Source: Agapanthus africanus (taxonomy: Eukaryota > Streptophyta > Magnoliopsida > Asparagales > Amaryllidaceae). Taken from it: a stretch of DNA of 64,000 bases. Shown here in pieces: positions 59,096-64,000 of the stretch (position 1 is its first letter; each line of letters opens with the position of its first letter). The position numbers and the translations under genes were made by a program. The stretch lies in NCBI GenBank assembly GCA_030015575.1, contig JASDDO010000018.1, positions 227,959,138 to 228,023,137 of the forward strand, read 5' to 3'. The notes beneath the pieces are model-generated. The model saw only the letters and a list, made by a program, of their open reading frames with translations, searched no databases and was not told the origin of the DNA.

Positions 59096-59129
59096 CCGTG
59101 TTTTATACTGGCTCGTATTGAAAACACGG
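59096..59129 (+). other. CGAGCC-type hairpin (E)
   Basis: Perfect arms CCGTGTTTT (59096-59104) and AAAACACGG (59121-59129). Confidence 0.55.
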
Positions 59130-59871
59130 ACGTCCTAGTATATCCAATATTTTATATGTTTCTTCTGCTGTGATTTATCTGTGATGTGATCATATGATAT
59201 TCTGTGACAGATATTATAGTATATATGATATATTATATAGACGTTACTTATGTTTTACACCCGTGCTAGCCCTGCCCCGCTCTGCCGTTAGTTACCTAAC
59301 CTAACGGTGCATGAGGGGACATCGAGGCGAATGCGGATGGCATAAGCGTACGTTATATTTATCTTTGATGATTAGGTGGACATAAATGATGGGATATTCA
59401 TTAATGAGATTAATGAAAGAAAATAAACCTAATTGATGTTGTGGAATCGAATTTCAAAATAAAAACAGATAGCTACAGTTCTTGCTTTGCATCGCGGTGT
59501 TCATTATAGAACATCCTGCACCTTATTCGATGAGGAAAGGACCGAGATCCCTTCACCGGGAGTGACTCCTTTAGCAGTAACTGGCAGATGCTACACACTC
59601 GGTTTGTCTTTGATCGCTTCTTTAGTTTTCGCTTTGCACAGTGATATATATGATATATCCCGCACCTCATTCGACGAGGAAAGGGCCGACGATCCCTTCA
59701 CCGGGAGTGACCCCTTTAGCAAAACTAGAAAAGCCTCGAAAACACTCCATTTTAAAACCATTTGATTCCGCAACGAGATCAAGTTCAAAGCGTTAAAGGT
59801 TTTCACAAAAACCATTCGCAACCCTCCGTCATTTTAGGAAGTAGAGTACTTAGTATTCGTGCTGTGTTTGT

Positions 59872-60067
59872 TGACCATAGTCAAGGCACAGTGTACGGTA
59901 GCTAAGTGATGTCTTCCTACACAGCATATGATGTGATTAGTTAGGACAGTCATGTGGCTTTGTTGACCTTAGCCAAGGGTCATGTGGGTGGGTCTAATTA
60001 ATCACGAAATGACGGGTAGAACTTGACTAGTACCTATGATTTGTTGACCTTAGCCAAGGTCATAGGT
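59872..60067 (+). other. Three-hairpin array (E)
   Basis: Arms are CTGTG/CACAG (59872-59876 with 59887-59891... enclosing the TTGACCATAGTCAA core), a GU-rich CATGTGGC/GTCATGTG pair (about 59951-59989), and perfect ACCTATGA/TCATAGGT (60032-60039 with 60060-60067). The first pair differs from CTACG/CGTAG of C by two compensatory changes. Confidence 0.66.
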
Positions 60068-60281
60068 GCTAAGGGTAAAAACCATTATCGGGAGTTTCAA
60101 GTGTTGAAATTTGCAATGAGATTGCATACCTTCTATGTGATAGTTGGATCCCGATACCCACTGCGAGTAATTGTTACTCCTGGGAGAGTTTTGCACTTTG
60201 CAATTAGCCGATCAAGTAGGTGTCTAGAAAGGTGTCAACGGGGTTACGCCACTGGGAAAACGAGGTTTAATGTAATTAGGT

Positions 60282-60297
60282 CCGTGCGAAAGCACGG
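60282..60297 (+). other. GAAA tetraloop hairpin (E)
   Basis: Perfect 6-bp arms CCGTGC and GCACGG around GAAA. Confidence 0.58.
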
Positions 60298-60510
60298 GGA
60301 ACCTCCCTCAAAGTACCGACACTGGCCTGGCTGAAAAATTGGCGAACTTGTAGAGTGTAATTAATCCCGGCTAGTCTTTCCTTTTAAGGTTTGAAGGAAG
60401 ATTTGATAAAAACAGTGGGAGCCATCCTGATTAGATAAAATATATAACCAATCTGATCTTGCAAGAGCGCACGCAGAGTGTTTTCTTCTCTCTATCTCCA
60501 GGTAGCGACC

Positions 60511-60700
60511 ATATCACGCTTTAATCAAGATAATAAAATGGATGTATTGACCGAACCCGCTTGTTATACTGAGCTGGGGAACGTTGGTCCCGCTCCAACT
60601 TATAATTGTTATAAGACAGAGCAGGAAATAGGGAGTACCAGAATTCCTATGCCGCCCAAACGAAGAAAGTGCATATGATGCATCTCCTTCGGGTGTGTTC
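60511..60700 (+). pseudogene. Element E gag remnant, start codon lost
   Basis: It begins ATATCACGC in place of ATGTCAGGA, as in C and D. About 40 codons align with the remnants of A and D before a frame break near 60630. No capsid or CCHC region. Confidence 0.72.
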
Positions 60701-63288
60701 ATTACAAAGAACTGTTTCTCAGCATCCTCTGCATCCTGGGTATTTGATACCGGATCAGGATCCCAGATATGTAATCTGTTACATAGGGCTACAAAAGGGT
60801 AGAAAAACTGAGAACGGGTGATAAGTTTCATGAGACAGAAAACGGGGCAAGTGTTGCAGCCAAGTCTGTTGGTCACTGTCACCCTGTAATTACCAATACA
60901 TTGATTCTGAACAAATGCTATTAGATACCGAACCTGATATACAAAATCATATCAGTCTCTTTATTAGTAAAGAAATGATAAAATTTTGTATTGTTGGATA
61001 ATGTTTTGAACATTTCCTATATCAAAAGTTGATCAGTTTAGGCGCGTTATCTAAAAGCATTAACGTTCTAAATCAAACTACAGTTCTTAGTATTCAGAAC
61101 ACACACAAGAGGAAGAGTTCAGAAATGAACGAATCATTCTTGAGGCATTATAGACTAGGTCATATCAATGCGACCCGACTGGCTGAAGTTACATTTTAGA
61201 TGCATGTTTAAATCAATTTGAATTTACATCTTGTGAAACTTGCCAGTCATGTCACAAAGATAAAATGAACATAGCTCTGTTTACTGGAAACAGAGAAGGA
61301 GTTAGTGAACTCTTGGGATGATGCATGATGATGTATGTAAGGTCTCCTGTCTACACATGCCAGGACTGGTTCTTTATACTTCATTATATTCTCTGATAAT
61401 AATCATATGTTCCTGTTGAAACATAAGTCCGAACCTTTTGAGATATTCACAGAATATAAGTTAGAAGTAGAGAACCAAAATACTGGTATAAGTATTATGT
61501 CCTATGATAAGATCAGGGAGGAGAATACTTGTGTATAGAATTCCTGGACTATTCCAAAGGAGAATGAGATTCTCTCTGAGTGCTACTCCTCTGAATACAC
61601 CACAGCACAACGGTGTATCAGGGCGGAGCAATTGCACAATATTAGATATGGTGTGCTCTATGATGAGTATTACTGAGTTACCCATTTCCTTTTGGGGTTA
61701 TGCACTTGAGAAGCTGCATACCTATTGAATTAGGTTTGAATCAAATCACTGCCTACCACTCCATATAAGATATGGTGTGGGAAGATCCTATCTCTTAAGC
61801 GAGTTAAGATTTGGGGTTGTCCGACCTATGTTTAAAGCAAAATCCGGACAAGATCGAGGCAGGATCAGTTCTGTAGAACTGGAAAGGTTCCAGCTATACA
61901 AAACTGCAGTTGATGATTTGACAGAACCAAAGGATTCTACAGTTCCCGACGAACCTCAGCCTCTCCGCCGATCTAGTAGGGTTCCTCATCCGCCTGGGAG
62001 ATACCTCGGTTTCTCGATGACAGTGGGAGCAAAGATTGCATCATGAGATGATGACCCAACTGGTTTCGAGCAGGCCATCGAGAGTAGGGACTCTGTAAGA
62101 ATGGCTGGATGCTTAGCGATCTGAGATGGAATCCATGTACACCAGCAAAGTATGGACTTTAGCTGCTATATCTGAAGGGTTAAATCCCCATCAGGAGCAA
62201 GTATATCTTGAGAAGATTACTTGGTGTAGATGGAAAAGTTGAGACTTTCAAAGCTAGACTTGTTAAAGGTTTTCTTCATCGACCAGGCGTGGATAATGAT
62301 GAAACCTTTTTTTCCAATAGCTATGCATAAGTCTATCCAGATCCTACTTACCACGGCTACATACCATGACTACGATATCTGGCGGTTGGGTGCCATGACT
62401 GCTTTTTTAAATACTGATTTAGAAGAGAACGTCTATAAGAACACAGCCAGAGGTCTTCGTAAAACAGTGGGAGCAGCGGAACGTGTGCAAGTTGCTTTAC
62501 ATAATGAAGCAGGCATCGCGGAGTTGGAACGTCTGTTTTGATGTGGTAGTCAAAGAGTTTGACTTCATCAAAATGGTAGATGAACCTTGTATATACAAAA
62601 GGGTAGTATGGAGTATGATGATGATCCTCGTAGAGTACGTGGATGACATACTCTTGATAGGAAAGGAGTTTCCTATACTACGATCGGTCAATCTCCTATT
62701 ATCACAAGGGTTCTCCAAATAGGATCAAAGTGATACCTCCTAAATCCTGAGTTTTCATCTATGAGATAGATGTAATTGGATGCTAGGATTCTCACTAGAT
62801 GAAGTGAGATGGTATCAATCGATCCTGGGGAGAATCACTGGAAGAGTTCCAGGGTGATAAAGACGACTGAATGTCAGTCACGGGCATTGTCTTTACTCTC
62901 AGTAGACGGACGGTATGTTGGAAGAATTCCAAGCTAGATACCGTGGCAAACTAGACGATAAAGGCTGGTAACATCGCTATTAAAGATACTACCAAAGAGG
63001 CAGTTTGGGTGTATAATGGTTCATAAGATGAACTAGGTTCCTGCCATTGTATGACAATGGAAGTATGGCTTTAGCCCTGGAACCCTGGTCCCATCAGTGA
63101 CCCAGACATATTCTGAGGAAGCATCACCTGATCATGGAGATAGTTGATCTCCAGGGTGATCGAGGTTAGGAGAGTAGACTCAGAGGACAACACGGCGGAT
63201 CCACACACGAAGGCCTTTTCCCAAAGAGAGACAATTTAGGGGATGGTTGAGTATGTGATACTGCAACCACTGCTACAGATGGCCCTAG
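60701..63288 (+). pseudogene. Element E copia pol, heavily degraded
   Basis: Protease DTGSGS lies near 60748, the zinc-finger segment near 61140-61180, integrase pieces at about 61300-61700, the RSSRVPHPPGRY linker near 61970, RT with YVDD at 62636-62647, RNase H fragments at about 62900-63220 including NTADP, and the WP-stop end at 63286-63288. Frames are broken repeatedly, and the deletion between YVDD and the GGAVCW region is the same as in C and D. Confidence 0.88.
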
Positions 63289-63302
63289 TGCAAGTGGGAG
63301 AT
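63289..63302 (+). promoter_or_regulatory. Polypurine tract of E
   Basis: TGCAAGTGGGAGAT between the pol stop and the 3' LTR. Confidence 0.9.
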
Positions 63303-64000
63303 TGTTAGTTATATGTATGCCCTAGAGGCCATTACTGTACATTGGATGTATATTGTAGTGGATGCTGGGACATATATAGGTAGGACTTTCTTGCTCGACA
63401 TGATAGTACGCTATCTGGTTGCACTTTATCTTAACATGTATACTTTCTGTCTCTCTGATTACATGTTGATAAAGCCCATAGGATGTGTACTCGACTTCCA
63501 GGACTATGATGTAGATCATACTAGTGGGGCCTGGGTAGTCCATGAGTACATCCTTGAAATGTTCCTAGTCGAGGGAATATCGAGACGGGGCATCGATATT
63601 CCAGAGTAGACTAGCGCATATCTTCTCGACCCATGCGATGGGCGATGGATGATCCCATATCCATTGGTGTTTGACATCGAAGATGGTATGCGGGTGCTCA
63701 GTGGAGACTGGGTACACTGAACGGACTCGCCGAGAACTCCCAGATGGTATTATACCTCACGTCAGATGGCAGTTCTCTGGTGACACTGGTACAGCTTAGT
63801 CTGTTGATCCGAGATCGTCATAGAGTCTTGTGTGTCTCCCACTGTGCTTTGATTTCCACCCTACCACGGCTCTACTGAGTTGTGCAAACAGGTGGTTTTT
63901 GGGTACAGTCCCGATTCACATGGAGGCAATGAGCGATAGGAGGGGATTCGTCTCTCCCGGTATTGGGGGTTGATGTTGCGCAATGCACGACTGGCCATAA
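63303..64000 (+). repeat. 3' LTR of E, first 698 bp (window edge)
   Basis: Differs from 44990-45687 at three sites: A/T in GATGC(A/T)GGG, C/T in TTGA(C/T)CCGAG, and T/G in TATTGG(T/G)GG. Confidence 0.93.

Larger units (their letters stand above)
58075..60510 (+). other. Leader of element E, gag-proximal part
   Basis: Non-coding continuation of the E leader after F. It holds the CGAGCC-type hairpin (59096-59129), duplicated module (units from 59484 and 59631, period 147 bp), three-hairpin array (59872-60067) and GAAA hairpin (60282-60297). Confidence 0.75.
44990..64000 (+). mobile_element. Element E: gag-less, pol-degraded copia element, 3' end beyond window
   Basis: This plus-strand element has a 5' LTR (44990-47217), PBS, a leader split by element F (47940-58069), gag remnant, decayed pol, polypurine tract and the first 698 bp of the 3' LTR. 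The visible 698 bp differ from the 5' LTR at three sites. It is the same subfamily as C and D and shares their start-codon loss and RT/RNase H deletion. Confidence 0.9.

Overview
The window is plant (angiosperm) intergenic DNA made almost wholly of nested LTR retrotransposons. I see no host gene, tRNA gene or rRNA. The evidence is six Ty1/copia-type internal regions with the usual domain order (protease DTG, integrase, reverse transcriptase YVDD, RNase H), a 13-nt primer-binding site matching the initiator-Met tRNA 3' end (TGGTATCAGAGCC) beside each 5' LTR, a shared purine tract (GCAAGTGGGAGAT) beside each 3' LTR, TGTTAG...CA termini and 5-bp target duplications. The species cannot be fixed from the sequence. 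The pol looks closest to the Tork/Angela/BARE side of copia, which is recalled from motif style and not from a tree.

Layout. 1-849: AT-rich flank without genes. 850-40064: one insertion bounded by AATCC duplications but holding THREE LTRs (855-3062, 8999-11149, 37859-40059) and two internal regions, A and B, all on the minus strand. B is split twice: by element C (plus strand, 14201-24564, TSD TCTAA) at its gag/protease junction, and by element D (minus strand, 26996-37386) in its leader. 40065-44989: older sequence with a minus-strand Ty3/gypsy-like LTR (about 41167-42720) and several degenerate tandem repeats. 44990-64000: element E (plus strand; its 3' LTR runs off the window), whose leader is split by element F (minus strand, 47940-58069, TSD GAGTT).

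How the parts fit. F is the only copy with a full gag (about 280 codons, CCHC knuckle) and an unbroken 1028-residue pol, the two joined in frame across one UAG. A, B, C, D and E lack gag: about 60 codons lie between the gag start position and protease. C, D and E also share loss of the gag start codon (ATG to ATA), a deletion in RT/RNase H and many frame breaks, yet their LTR pairs are young (by eye D 3 differences in 2222 bp, E 3 in 698 bp, C about 40 in 2210 bp). This is what is expected of non-autonomous elements moved in trans by an F-like helper, comparable to the known barley BARE2/BARE1 pair.

The most interesting signal is in the very long leaders (about 2.0-3.1 kb between PBS and gag). 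All six elements keep the same ordered set of RNA-hairpin candidates even where primary sequence has changed: a GC-rich compound stem about 160-290 nt after the PBS; a hairpin with a CGAGCC-type loop; an array of three spaced hairpins with a TTGAC-N4-GTCAA core; a small stem with arms around CAA-N3-TTG; and a GC-GAAA-GC tetraloop hairpin before gag. Several stems carry compensatory changes between elements. I infer a conserved cis-acting RNA region (packaging, dimerisation or translation control) that the gag-less copies retain while their coding capacity decays.
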